Source: Rhizobiaceae bacterium (GTDB lineage Bacteria > Pseudomonadota > Alphaproteobacteria > Rhizobiales > Rhizobiaceae). Taken from it: a DNA stretch of 64,000 nt. The stretch is from positions 1 through 64,000 of the forward strand of contig JAHBYW010000002.1 of NCBI GenBank assembly GCA_019635755.1, written 5' to 3'. Numbering within the stretch: the first letter of the stretch is position 1; every line of letters starts with the position of its first letter. The position numbers were made by a program, and so were the translations under genes. This document shows positions 49,388-61,306 of this stretch, piece by piece. Under the pieces are notes generated by a model, which was not told the origin of the DNA, made no database searches, and saw nothing but the letters and a program-made list of their open reading frames with translations.

Positions 49388-49436
49388 CCCCCTCTGTCCT
49401 GCCGGACATCTCCCCCACGGGTGGGGAGATCGGCAG
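49388..49436. repeat. Rhizobial intergenic repeat, copy 2
   Basis: Second copy of the CTGTCCTGCCGGACATCTCC repeat, about 17 bases downstream of the carB stop. The hairpin formed by CTCCCCCAC and GTGGGGAG could act as a 3' end signal for carB. Confidence 0.75.
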
Positions 49437-49452
49437 CTTCGGCGGCCGCGCC

Positions 49453-52941
<3,489 letters not shown>

Positions 52942-52977
52942 GGGGCGGTCCGGTCGGTTGTGGCGTGCCGGCGGAGG

Positions 52978-53034
52978 TTACCCCACCCGGCCCGCGCTTC
53001 GCGCCGGGCCACCCTCCCCGCAAGGGGGAGGGAG
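52978..53034. repeat. Intergenic palindromic repeat upstream of carB
   Basis: Stretch with GGCCCGCGC-TTC-GCGCCGGGCC pairing and CTCCCCGCAAGGGGGAG, similar in style to repeats near 48.2 and 49.3 kb. It sits in the 276-base gap between carB and the DUF1902 gene, with no promoter I can point to. Confidence 0.65.
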
Positions 53035-53217
53035 CTGGCGCTCGATTCTCGAAATGTCAGGCTAGGCGCGCTCTATAGGGGAGAAGGCAGAGGGAGGGAA
53101 CCCCGGAAAATCGGGTTGAGTGGTTCCGTCGCTTTGTTGTGCGGACAGCCCCTGTGCTAGATTGTGCACGGGCACAGGTGGCACCGCAATTCCCTTGCCG
53201 CGCCCGCAGGAGATGGA

Positions 53218-53454
53218 ATGTCGAAGCCCGTGATTTTCACGATTTCGGCCGTGTGGGACGCGGAAGCCGCCGTCTGGAGCGGTGCGTGCGACGAAATCCC
53301 GGCCGCTGCCGATGCCCCGACGCTCGATGAACTGCTCGACAAAGCCTCCCAGATCGCAATGGACCTGCTCCCGGACAATCATCCCGAGATCGATCCAGCC
53401 TCGCTCTATCTCCAGATCACGGCCTTGCGGGAGGCCGAGCGCGCCGCCGCCTGA
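53218..53454 (+). CDS. DUF1902 family antitoxin-like protein
   Basis: Protein of 78 residues: FTISAVWDAEAAVWSGACDE, TLDELLDKASQIAMDLLPDN. It is the HicB-like partial RNase H fold called DUF1902, without the DNA-binding domain of full HicB. Ribosome-binding site GCAGGAGATGGA precedes the ATG. Its TGA shares a base with the next start (TGATG), the usual order and coupling of antitoxin before toxin. Confidence 0.85.
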   Translation: MSKPVIFTISAVWDAEAAVWSGACDEIPAAADAPTLDELLDKASQIAMDLLPDNHPEIDPASLYLQITALREAERAAA

Positions 53455-53747
53455 TGGCACGGCAATTCGATCGCCCGTTGCGAGATCTGCTGCGAGCGGC
53501 CGGTTGCTCCCAAGTTAGGCAAGGGACGGGCAGTCATAAAATCTGGACAAGCCCAACAACGAAGCGAAACTTCGCCGTGCCGATTGGCATTCCCCGCCGC
53601 CACACTGCGAATGCGATCCTGCGGCAGGAGGGGCTCCCAAAAGCTTCTGAGGGAAGTTGCCTGCCACTTTGTCGCGCTGCGGCTCACTCCAGCCCGGCCA
53701 GCGCGGCGTCGGCCTTGGCGATCAGGTCGTTGAAGTATCTGTCGTAA
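53454..53747 (+). CDS. hicA: HicA-like mRNA interferase with an altered C-terminus
   Basis: Protein of 97 residues. The HicA core LRDLLRAAGCSQVRQGTGSH (catalytic His in GTGSHKIW) and IPRRHTANAILRQEGLPKA are intact. HicA proteins typically end LPKAF and stop; here the frame reads LPKAS and runs another 31 residues into the 3' part of the caspase-TPR gene on the other strand. Restoring one T in CTTCTGA at 53,645-53,650 would give KAF-stop. So a one-base deletion is likely. Confidence 0.8.
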   Translation: MARQFDRPLRDLLRAAGCSQVRQGTGSHKIWTSPTTKRNFAVPIGIPRRHTANAILRQEGLPKASEGSCLPLCRAAAHSSPASAASALAIRSLKYLS

Positions 53748-56242
53748 TCGGCCTGCCCGTAGGCGTCGTGCATGTCGCGTGCGGTGACGAACGCGGCGCG
53801 GCCTTCCTCGATGTGTTCGCGGGACATCTCGCGGCTGCCCAGCGCCACCAACGCCTGGCCGAGTTCGCTCTGGAGCGTCGCCCAGCCGAGCGGAGATGTT
53901 TCGGCATTCACCTCCTCGAGCGCCGACCGGTAGGCGGCGACCGATTCCTCCAGCCGCGCGGTGCCGTCCTCCCGCTGTCCGAGCAGCATCAGGGCTCGCG
54001 CCATGACGCTTTGCGTGCCGGCCCAGTTCCGCGGCTGGGTTTCGCGCGGGCGCTCCTGCAGCGCCAGCCGGGCGGTTGCGATCGCCTCCAGCAGGCTGGC
54101 AGCGCCTTCCTCGCGCTCGCCGACCGCGGTCAGCGCATAAGCGAGGTTGTTCTGCGTCGCCGACCACAGCGTCGGCGTGCTCTCGCGCTTGAAGACGGTC
54201 AATGCGAGGCGGTAGGCGTCGACCGCCTGCCTGGGGTCGATGACACCGGTCGTGCGCATCGACAAGGCCCAATAGGCGTTGCCGAGGTTGGTCTGCGCCA
54301 TCGCCCAGTCGAGCGGCTGCTTCTCCGGCGTCAGCTCGTCCAGCACGGCGAGAAAAGCGTCAGTCGCCCTGTACAGGATGTCCGCATTGTCGCCGAGGTT
54401 GCCCAGCGTCCAGAGAACATTGCCAAGGCTGTTCTGCGTGTTCGCCCAATCGGCCGGGGCCGCTTCGCGCGTCTGCTCCTCGAGCGCCAGGTTGAAGGCG
54501 GCGACGGCCTCCTCCAGCGGTTTCGGATCGGCGCCGTGCTCGCCCAGCGTCCAGAGCGCATAGCCGAGGCTGGCCTGCGCCTTCGCCCATTTGTCTGGCG
54601 CCGCCTTGCGGTCGTACTCCGCCAACGAAAGACGCGCGGCCTCGACGGAGCGCGACAGCAGGCCGACATCATTGTCAAATCGTCCGAGGATGCCCAGCGC
54701 GTTGGAGATGCCGGACTGGCCGGACGCCCAGTCGCGGCGGTTGCCGCTGACCAGCGCCAGCGCCAGAACCTGCTCGCCCGCAGCGAGCGCCCGCTCCAAC
54801 GCGGCGCGGTCGCCGCGATAGTCGCCTTCCTGGATGAGCGCGTTCATCTCGTCCAGCCGGTAGCCCACGGCGAGCGCCGGATCCCACCGTTCGACATGGT
54901 CGAAGGCCCTGGCGTAGTCGGCCGCCGCATCGAGGTTGCGGAATGCGAGTTCGTAGGACTTGGCGCTGCGGGCAAAGACCTCGGCGAATTCGATGCGCCG
55001 GGCGCGGATATCATCCTCCGCCTGGGCGACAGTGGCCTCCAGCTCGCCGACCCGCGCCTTGGCGCGGGCGTGCAGCGCGATGGCGGTTTCCAGCGCGCCC
55101 TCGGCGATTGCCGTGTCGGCGAGGGCCGACAGCCGGGCGATCTCGGGGTCTTTGCTCTTCAGCGCGGCGCGCTCGCCGAGCAGCGCCTTCAGCCGTTCGG
55201 TCTGCTCGCGCAACAGCGAGTCGAGCGCGACGGGGTCGCGCGGCGTGTCGGCACCGAGCGTGCGCAGCATGCCGTAGAGCGCGTCCATGGGAACGCCGGC
55301 GTTGGCGGCGGCACGTTCAACCTGGCGGCGTTCCGGGTCCGGCAGCGCCGCGATGGTCACCAGCAGGCGCCGCCGTTCGGCGAGGATGTCGCCTTCCTCG
55401 CCCGTGGCGGCGGCCGGCGCCGAGCCGAAATAGAGCAGGCGGCGCAGGCTCTCATTGACCCACGGCCGCTGGCGGCCGCCGGTCTTGAGGTAGACTTCCT
55501 CGCCGACCATGCGCAGCACGGTGCCGAATTCCTCGCCGGCCATGGCGTCGAGATGGCGCACGATCGCCGCCGCATAGGGGCTGTTGCCGCCGGCCGGCCC
55601 GTCCAGCGCCGCCTTGCCCGGCTCGGCGGCGAAGGCCAGCACGGTGCCGAACGTGTCGGCGGCCGACGCGGACGAGAGCGAACCGAGCGCCGCGGCACCA
55701 CGCGTCGCGGCGAGGCCTGACGCCGTGATTGCGGCGGGCGCCTCGCCGGCGGCGAGTGTCAGCGACGTGCCCGGCGGGAAGGGATTGTCGCGGCAGGCGT
55801 CCAGCATGAGGATCGTGACGGGCACGGTCGCCTGGAGGCGTTCGACCAGCGCCGACAGCGGCACGAGGCGCGCGCCGGCGTCGCCAAGCGCCGACAGGCC
55901 GGCGTCGACAGGCACGAGGTAGTTCTCGCCGCCCGCCTCGATGCCGTGACCGGAATAATAGAGGATCGCGACATCGGCGTCGGCCGCGTCCTCGACGAAG
56001 CGGTCGAGGTCGCGCCGGAGCGAGGCTGCGTCGCGGTCGGTCCTGCGGACCGAGTCGAAACCGAGATCGGCAAGCAGCGCTTCGACGGCATCGGCGTCGT
56101 TTGCCGGGTTGGGCAGGTCGGGCAGCTCGGCATAGTCGCCATTGCCGATGACGAGCGCGACGCCGCGCAGCGGGTCTTCGGCGAGCGCCGGCCAGGAAAA
56201 CGCCAGGGCGCAGGCGAAGAGCGCTGCCCACACCCTGTTCAT
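53684..56242 (-). CDS. Exported caspase-like peptidase C14 with TPR-type repeats (copy 2)
   Basis: Protein of 852 residues. Signal peptide MNRVWAALFACALAFSWPAL, caspase domain with His99 (ILYYSGHGIEAGGENYLVPV) and Cys150 (LMLDACRDNPFP), SPYAAAIVRHL and the QRPWVNESLRRLLYFG end. A helical spacer follows, then tetratricopeptide-like repeats of about 60 residues with the WA...NSLGN pattern (WAKAQASLGYALWTLG, WANTQNSLGNVLWTLG, WSATQNNLAYALTAVG). Both catalytic residues are in place, so it could be active. Copies 3 and 4 lie upstream on the same strand. Confidence 0.9.
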   Translation of the reverse strand: MNRVWAALFACALAFSWPALAEDPLRGVALVIGNGDYAELPDLPNPANDADAVEALLADLGFDSVRRTDRDAASLRRDLDRFVEDAADADVAILYYSGHGIEAGGENYLVPVDAGLSALGDAGARLVPLSALVERLQATVPVTILMLDACRDNPFPPGTSLTLAAGEAPAAITASGLAATRGAAALGSLSSASAADTFGTVLAFAAEPGKAALDGPAGGNSPYAAAIVRHLDAMAGEEFGTVLRMVGEEVYLKTGGRQRPWVNESLRRLLYFGSAPAAATGEEGDILAERRRLLVTIAALPDPERRQVERAAANAGVPMDALYGMLRTLGADTPRDPVALDSLLREQTERLKALLGERAALKSKDPEIARLSALADTAIAEGALETAIALHARAKARVGELEATVAQAEDDIRARRIEFAEVFARSAKSYELAFRNLDAAADYARAFDHVERWDPALAVGYRLDEMNALIQEGDYRGDRAALERALAAGEQVLALALVSGNRRDWASGQSGISNALGILGRFDNDVGLLSRSVEAARLSLAEYDRKAAPDKWAKAQASLGYALWTLGEHGADPKPLEEAVAAFNLALEEQTREAAPADWANTQNSLGNVLWTLGNLGDNADILYRATDAFLAVLDELTPEKQPLDWAMAQTNLGNAYWALSMRTTGVIDPRQAVDAYRLALTVFKRESTPTLWSATQNNLAYALTAVGEREEGAASLLEAIATARLALQERPRETQPRNWAGTQSVMARALMLLGQREDGTARLEESVAAYRSALEEVNAETSPLGWATLQSELGQALVALGSREMSREHIEEGRAAFVTARDMHDAYGQADYDRYFNDLIAKADAALAGLE

Positions 56243-56294
56243 GCGGCCCGTTCGCGGCACCGGAACTGCCCCGTGATCCTACCCGTTACCGAGC

Positions 56295-56325
56295 AAGCTT
56301 AGCGCGGGACCGGGGCGGATTGTAG
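56295..56325 (-). promoter_or_regulatory. Promoter-like element before caspase-TPR copy 2
   Basis: On the minus strand CTACAA, 17 bases, CTAAGC. The 31-base stretch matches the one at 59,533-59,563 at 25 positions. It is 53 bases before the chosen start of copy 2. Confidence 0.5.
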
Positions 56326-56359
56326 GCGGGCAGGCGGCAACCGGCGATGTCCAGGCCGG

Positions 56360-59300
56360 TCAGCCGCCGAGTTCGGCCACCAGGGCGGCGGCACGGGCGA
56401 TGGCCGCGTCGGACTGGGCGATGGCCGCCTTGTCGCCCGTGGCGGCGATGCCGCCCGCGGCCGCCTGGCAGCCGGTGAGCGCCGAGCGGGCTCTCTCGAC
56501 GCTGCGATCCTGACGGGCGCGCTCCGTCGCCACCTCGCAGAAGGAATTGCGGAAATAGGCGGCGAATTGCGGCTGCAGCGGCACGCCGGCAAGCGCCTCG
56601 GCTGCAAAAACCTCGGCTTCGGCGAGCAGCGCCGGATCGGGTTTCTGCCGCAGCGACTGCGCCATCAGAAGGGCGAGGGTGTTGGCGGCGTGCGTCCTTC
56701 CCGGCGCGTAGTCGAGCTTCGCATAGAGGCCGTGCATGCGCCGCGCGACGGCGATGGCGCGGTCGGTGTCCTCGGCCGTTCCGGTCTTCACCGCGAGGTC
56801 GGACGCGGCGACCGAGTACGACTGGAAGATCTGCGTGAACGGCACCGGGTTGGTTTCCGCCGCGCGGCCGGCGTCGAAGCGGGCGATGACCTCCGCCATC
56901 AAGGTCACGGCCTCGCGTGAATCGTCGACCGAACCGGAGAGAGCGGCCAGCCAGACGCTGGCCTTGCCGAGCTCGGTGGCGAGTTGCAGGGCGAACATCG
57001 GGTCCGCCATCAGCGCCGAGGTGTCGCGCAGGGTGCTAAGCGACGCGATTGCCGCGCGCACACGGTCGATGTCGGAGGCGAGTGCGGCGGCGGTGGCGTC
57101 GATACGCGCGATCTGGAAGACGACGGATTCGCGTTGCGCGGGATTGCCGGCGACGGTCGGCCGCGCGGCGAGGTCGGTCAGCAACGCTTTGGCCTCATCG
57201 AGACGCGTGGAGTCGTTCAGGCGCGTGCCCATCGAGGCGAGGATCAGCGCTTTCTGGAAGACGGACGCGTCGGTCGGGCTGCCGGCCGCCTCGAACACCG
57301 CGAGCGCCGCGTCTTGTGCCTCCAGCGCCTCGTCGAGCTGCGAGATGTCACCAAAACGCTCGGCCCATTCGAGGCCGATGCGCGCCTGCACCGTGTCGGT
57401 CTCGGCGCGGATCAGGGGGAAGCGGGCACGGTCGAAGAGGTCGGCGACGCTGTCGTTGATCTCCTCGGCAAGGTCGAGCGCGTCGGTCGTGTTGAGGCGG
57501 AGCGCCGCGTCGAGGGAAATCGAGCTTGTGTTGACGACGTAGCGGGCCGACAGCTCGTTGACGCCATCGCCTTGCAACAGGGGCGACATCGCGTCGATAC
57601 CCGCCGCGATCTCGGCGAGCAGCGCGGGGTCCGGCGCCATCGTCCAGCGAATGTAGTTGGCCTGGATGCCGCGGAAGGTCGCCTCGGCGGCCATGGTCGG
57701 GTCGCCGGCGTCCAGCGCGACGGTCTGGGCCTGTGCCAGCCGTTCGGCGGCGACGACCAGCAGCGCGATGTCCTGTGTGGCAAGCGCCAGCTGGCCCGCG
57801 CCGCGGCCCGCGTCGAGGACGATGCGCGCGCGCTCGGCGGCCGGCAGGGAGCCGGCATCGGCCAGCGCCGTGTCGAGCGCGGACGCTCCTTCGCGCAGCC
57901 GTGCCGGGTCGTGCTGGAAGCGGCTGCGGATGAGGATCGCCATGCCGAGGCGGTGCCAGGCCCGCGCACGCTCCGCCGGGCCGGCGGCGCCCAGGTCGGC
58001 GACGGCCTCGCGGGCGCGCGTCTCGGCTTCTTCCAGCGACGCCGCCGTGCCGCGCAGTTCGCCGTCGATCAAGAGCGCGTCCACGGCCAGCCGGCGGTAG
58101 GTCGCGGCCTCGGAGGCATCGAGTTCGCCGACGATCGCCGCGGCCTCCGCGTAGTCGCGCGCGGCGTCGGCGTGGCGAAACATCAGCTTCTTGGTCTCGG
58201 CGCTGCGCACATAGACGGCGGCGTCCTCGGCCAGGCGCTCCCTCAACTCGGCGATCTGCTGCTGGCGGGTGGAGCGCAGCCCGGCGACGCGCGCCTTGGC
58301 CTCCTCGCGGAAACTGTCGGCGGCGGCGAGCGCGCCCTGCAGTTCGGCCTCGTCGGCCAGACCGCTCAGCCGCACGATCTCCGGGTCCGGAGAGCTCAGC
58401 GCGTCGCGCGCCTTGCGCGCCTCGGCGAAGGCGGTGACCTCTTCGCGCAGCCGCGCCTCGACGGTGGTGGGGTCGGCCGAGGGGTCGATGTCCAGCGCGC
58501 GGAGCATGGCGAAGACCACGCTCATCGGCAGGCCGCCGGTCTTGGCCAGCGTCTCGGCCTGGGTGCGCTGGACGCCCGGCAGGTCGGCGATGCGCACCAG
58601 AAGCTGGCGCCTCTCGCCGAGGATGCGCGCCTCGTCAGCGTCGGGCTCAGGCGCCTCGCCGCCGAGATAGAGCAGGCGGCGCAGGCTCTCGTTCACCCAC
58701 GGGTGCTGGCGGCCTTCGGTGTCGAGGTAGACCTCCTCGGTCACCATGCGCATGACCGTGCCGAACTCCTCGCCGGTCATAGCGCCGAAATGGCGAAGCA
58801 GTGCCGCCGCATAGGGGCTGTTGCCGCCGGCCGGGCCATCCAGTGCCGGCTGGCCGGGCGAGGCGGCGTAGCCGATGACCACGCCGAGGCTCTCGTCGCC
58901 GGCCTGCGTGGCGGTCGACTTCAGCGGCACCACGCCGCGCGTGTCGGCGACGCCGAGGCCGGCGACGGCGAGCGGCGCGGGCGCGCTGCCTGGCGCGGCG
59001 GTCAGCTTTGCGTCGGCCGGAAACGGATTGTCGCGGCAGGCGTCCAGCAGGACGATGGTGACGGGAACGGTGGCGCGCAGCTTCGCCACCAGCGCCGACA
59101 GCGGCACGAGCCGGGTTCCGGCGTCGTCCAGCGACGACATGTCGGCATCGACGGGGACGAGATAGTTCTCGCCGCCGGCCTCGATGCCGTGGCCGCTGTA
59201 GTAGAGGATGGCGACATCGGCGTCGGCCGCATCCTCGGCGAAGCGCTCCAGGTCGCGGGCGAGATTGCGTGCGTCGCGGTCGGTGCGGCGGACGGAATCG

Positions 59301-59509
59301 AAGCCGAGGTCAGCCAGAAGCCCCTCGATGGCGTCGGCGTCGTTGGGTGGATTGGGCAGGTCGGGGAGGTGGGCGTAGTCGCCATTGCCGACCACCAGCG
59401 CGACGCCGCGCAAGGGCCGCTGCTCGGCCTTTGCCGGCAGCAGGAGCATGGCAAAGCCGGCGACCAGAACCGCCAAAGCGAGACGCGCGAGAACGCGGAC
59501 GGAATGCAT
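56360..59509 (-). CDS. Exported caspase-like protein with a divergent C-terminal half (copy 3)
   Basis: Protein of 1049 residues. A signal peptide (MHSVRVLARLALAVLVAGFA) precedes the caspase domain, with His107 (YYSGHGIEAGGENYLVPVD) and Cys158 (IVLLDACRDNPFPADAKL), SPYAAALLRHF and PWVNESLRRLLYLGG. The caspase domain is close to copies 2 and 4. From about residue 430 the protein differs: helical, Ala-rich, without the WA...NLG repeat pattern of copies 1, 2 and 4 (VRSAETKKLMFRHADAARDY). It may bind a different partner. A TTG 24 bases upstream is a possible alternative start. Confidence 0.88.
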   Translation of the reverse strand: MHSVRVLARLALAVLVAGFAMLLLPAKAEQRPLRGVALVVGNGDYAHLPDLPNPPNDADAIEGLLADLGFDSVRRTDRDARNLARDLERFAEDAADADVAILYYSGHGIEAGGENYLVPVDADMSSLDDAGTRLVPLSALVAKLRATVPVTIVLLDACRDNPFPADAKLTAAPGSAPAPLAVAGLGVADTRGVVPLKSTATQAGDESLGVVIGYAASPGQPALDGPAGGNSPYAAALLRHFGAMTGEEFGTVMRMVTEEVYLDTEGRQHPWVNESLRRLLYLGGEAPEPDADEARILGERRQLLVRIADLPGVQRTQAETLAKTGGLPMSVVFAMLRALDIDPSADPTTVEARLREEVTAFAEARKARDALSSPDPEIVRLSGLADEAELQGALAAADSFREEAKARVAGLRSTRQQQIAELRERLAEDAAVYVRSAETKKLMFRHADAARDYAEAAAIVGELDASEAATYRRLAVDALLIDGELRGTAASLEEAETRAREAVADLGAAGPAERARAWHRLGMAILIRSRFQHDPARLREGASALDTALADAGSLPAAERARIVLDAGRGAGQLALATQDIALLVVAAERLAQAQTVALDAGDPTMAAEATFRGIQANYIRWTMAPDPALLAEIAAGIDAMSPLLQGDGVNELSARYVVNTSSISLDAALRLNTTDALDLAEEINDSVADLFDRARFPLIRAETDTVQARIGLEWAERFGDISQLDEALEAQDAALAVFEAAGSPTDASVFQKALILASMGTRLNDSTRLDEAKALLTDLAARPTVAGNPAQRESVVFQIARIDATAAALASDIDRVRAAIASLSTLRDTSALMADPMFALQLATELGKASVWLAALSGSVDDSREAVTLMAEVIARFDAGRAAETNPVPFTQIFQSYSVAASDLAVKTGTAEDTDRAIAVARRMHGLYAKLDYAPGRTHAANTLALLMAQSLRQKPDPALLAEAEVFAAEALAGVPLQPQFAAYFRNSFCEVATERARQDRSVERARSALTGCQAAAGGIAATGDKAAIAQSDAAIARAAALVAELGG

Positions 59510-59532
59510 CAAGCCCAAACCCGATTCATCCA

Positions 59533-59563
59533 AAGCTTAACGTGGGAAGCGGGCGGTTTGTAG
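59533..59563 (-). promoter_or_regulatory. Promoter-like element before caspase-TPR copy 3
   Basis: On the minus strand CTACAA, 17 bases, TTAAGC, 24 bases before the copy 3 start. It shares 25 of 31 bases with the element before copy 2, including both hexamers except one position. Confidence 0.5.
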
Positions 59564-59580
59564 ACCACGGCGACTTTGGG

Positions 59581-59820
59581 CTACTCGCTCTCGTGGGCCA
59601 GCTTCTTCGTCGCCGCGTTTTCGTGGAAGCGGAAGCGCGAATTGACGTATTTCTTGGCGCCGCGCACCTGCTTCGCCATGCCGCGATTGCCGTTGGAGGA
59701 GTCGAAGTCCGACATGGCGACCGGCGCGGCGTCTGACAGCACGCCCTTCTTCTGGAAGCGCGTGCCGCCCTTCTTGGTATGGGTCTCGGCGGTGAAGCCG
59801 CGTCTGTGGTTGGTCTTCAT
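59581..59820 (-). CDS. Small basic protein, unknown function
   Basis: Protein of 79 residues, rich in Lys, Arg and Asn (MKTNHRRGFTAETHTKKGGT, GAKKYVNSRFRFHENAATKK). It has no signal peptide. It may bind nucleic acid by its composition, which is inference. A weak site (GGGGCATCCG) precedes the start. It lies between the caspase-TPR copy 3 promoter and the tandem repeats. Confidence 0.6.
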   Translation of the reverse strand: MKTNHRRGFTAETHTKKGGTRFQKKGVLSDAAPVAMSDFDSSNGNRGMAKQVRGAKKYVNSRFRFHENAATKKLAHESE

Positions 59821-59936
59821 CGGATGCCCCAGGCTGCCGCACCGCATAGCACAGGCAATGATGGCGGCGCGATGGCGGGGAGCGTGGACGGTGTGGGCAT
59901 GCAACCCCCCGCCGGAGTGTCATACGAAACTCCGCC

Positions 59937-60202
59937 GTCATTCCGTGGCCGCGTAGCGGAACCCGGAATCCAGAGCGGCGACCTGACAGTGTTTTCCATC
60001 GCCACCGCCTAATCGCGATGGAGGACACAACGCTTCTCCTTCACCACTACAACTCTGGATTCCGGGTTCCGCTGCGCGGCCCCGGAATGACGGAAAGCGC
60101 ATTCGGGCCTGGACGGATGGCGAGGGTGCTGCCGCGCCAAATCCCCTCCGCCTCGGGGGAGATGATGACCCGAAGAGGCGGTTGAGCGGTTCGGGTAGCG
60201 CC
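59937..60202. repeat. Tandem repeat, unit A (266 bp)
   Basis: Starts with GTCATTCC and contains inverted arms of about 36 bases (59,937-59,972 and 60,056-60,091: GTCATTCCG...GAATCC and GGATTCC...GGAATGAC), a miniature-element-like fold of 155 bases, then a spacer with a second short palindrome (CCGCCTC...GAGGCGG). Units A, B and a partial C run head to tail. No gene within. Confidence 0.85.
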
Positions 60203-60470
60203 GTCATTCCGGGGCCGCAGCGGAACCCGGAATCCAAAGCGGCGATCGCGCGGTGTTTCGACAGCCAGCGGACAATCGCGATGGAGGATGCGACGCGATG
60301 TGCCTCCTTCACCACTACAACTCTGGATTCCGGGTTTCGCTGCGCGGCCCCGGAATGACGGAAAGCGCATTCGGGCTTGGACGGATGGCGAGGGTGCTGC
60401 CGTGCCAAATCCCCTCCGCCTCGGGGGAGATGATGACCCGAAGAGGCGGTTGAGCGGTGCGGGTAGCGAC
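60203..60470. repeat. Tandem repeat, unit B (268 bp)
   Basis: Nearly identical to unit A in order, with differences mostly in the 80-base centre (GCGATCGCGCGGTGTTTCGA...). Arms at 60,203-60,237 and 60,324-60,359. The spacer from GGAAAGCGCATTCGGGC on is almost unchanged between units. Confidence 0.85.
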
Positions 60471-60520
60471 GTCATTCCGGGGCCGCGCAGCGGAACCCGG
60501 AATCCAAAGCGGCGACCAGG
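60471..60520. repeat. Tandem repeat, partial unit C
   Basis: Only the left arm and 14 bases (GTCATTCCGGGGCCGCGCAG...), broken off 8 bases before the 3' end of the RibD-C gene. Confidence 0.8.
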
Positions 60521-60528
60521 CGGGAGGC

Positions 60529-61212
60529 CTATTTCAGCGTACGCCTGCGCTCGATCTCGGCCGGCGAGGGGTCGTCCATCGCGAAGGAGCCGGTGCGCAC
60601 GTCCCCCGCGCGTGCATAGGTGGCGACGAGGGCGCCGGTGGAGGAGACGGCCGACTTCGTCAGCCGGAACGCGGCCGGGATGGCGCCGTCGAACAGGCGC
60701 TTTCCCTTGCCGAGCGTCAGCGGGAAGGTGATCAGCCGCAGCTCGTCAACGAGGTCGTGGGCAAAGAGGATCGCCAGCAGTTCGGTGGAACCCTGAGTGA
60801 GCAGGATCGGGCCGTCGCTCTGCTTCAGCGTCCGCACCGAGTCGACGACATCGGACCCCAAAGCCTGGCTGTTCTGCCAGGTCAGCGAGTCCGGACGATG
60901 CGTCGCGACATATTTGGTCAGGGCGTTGAACTTGTCGGCGATGCTGGTGTTGAGCGCGTTGAAGTCGCTCGCGGTCGGGTCCATCTCGACGTAGGGCCAG
61001 TGCGCCGCGAAGATGTCGTAGGTGCGCCGGCCGAGCAGCAGGTCGAAGGGCTCGGCGAAACCCTCGCCGATCGCGCCGCTGGAGATCTCGTCCCAGAGTG
61101 GCGGAATCCAGCCGCCATGGCGGAAGCCGCCCCTGGGATCTTCTTCCGGTCCGCCGGGCGCCTGCATGACGCCATCCAGGCTGACGAAGGCGCCGACAAC
61201 GATCTTTCGCAT
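60529..61212 (-). CDS. Dihydrofolate reductase-family (RibD C-terminal-like) protein
   Basis: Protein of 227 residues with the RibD C-terminal/DHFR-like fold: MRKIVVGAFVSLDGVMQAPG, LLLGRRTYDIFAAHWPYVEM, DGPILLTQGSTELLAILFAH, LVDELRLITFPLTLGKGKRL. Such proteins bind NADPH and reduce unknown substrates. The start follows GGAGAACTCCC. It sits between the tandem repeats and the caspase-TPR copy 4. Confidence 0.92.
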   Translation of the reverse strand: MRKIVVGAFVSLDGVMQAPGGPEEDPRGGFRHGGWIPPLWDEISSGAIGEGFAEPFDLLLGRRTYDIFAAHWPYVEMDPTASDFNALNTSIADKFNALTKYVATHRPDSLTWQNSQALGSDVVDSVRTLKQSDGPILLTQGSTELLAILFAHDLVDELRLITFPLTLGKGKRLFDGAIPAAFRLTKSAVSSTGALVATYARAGDVRTGSFAMDDPSPAEIERRRTLK

Positions 61213-61306
61213 GGGAGTTCTCCGGGTTGGTCTTCGGAAGAACGACGAACGGGGCAGGGCGGGTTCGACACGGCGGGGTGAATATTGTTCGCGGCCGCGT
61301 CGTGAA

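Noticed and set aside
59937-60520. CRISPR-like spacing of repeats
   Set aside because: The unit is 267 bp with inverted arms and two or three copies; there are no short repeats with unique spacers and no cas genes.
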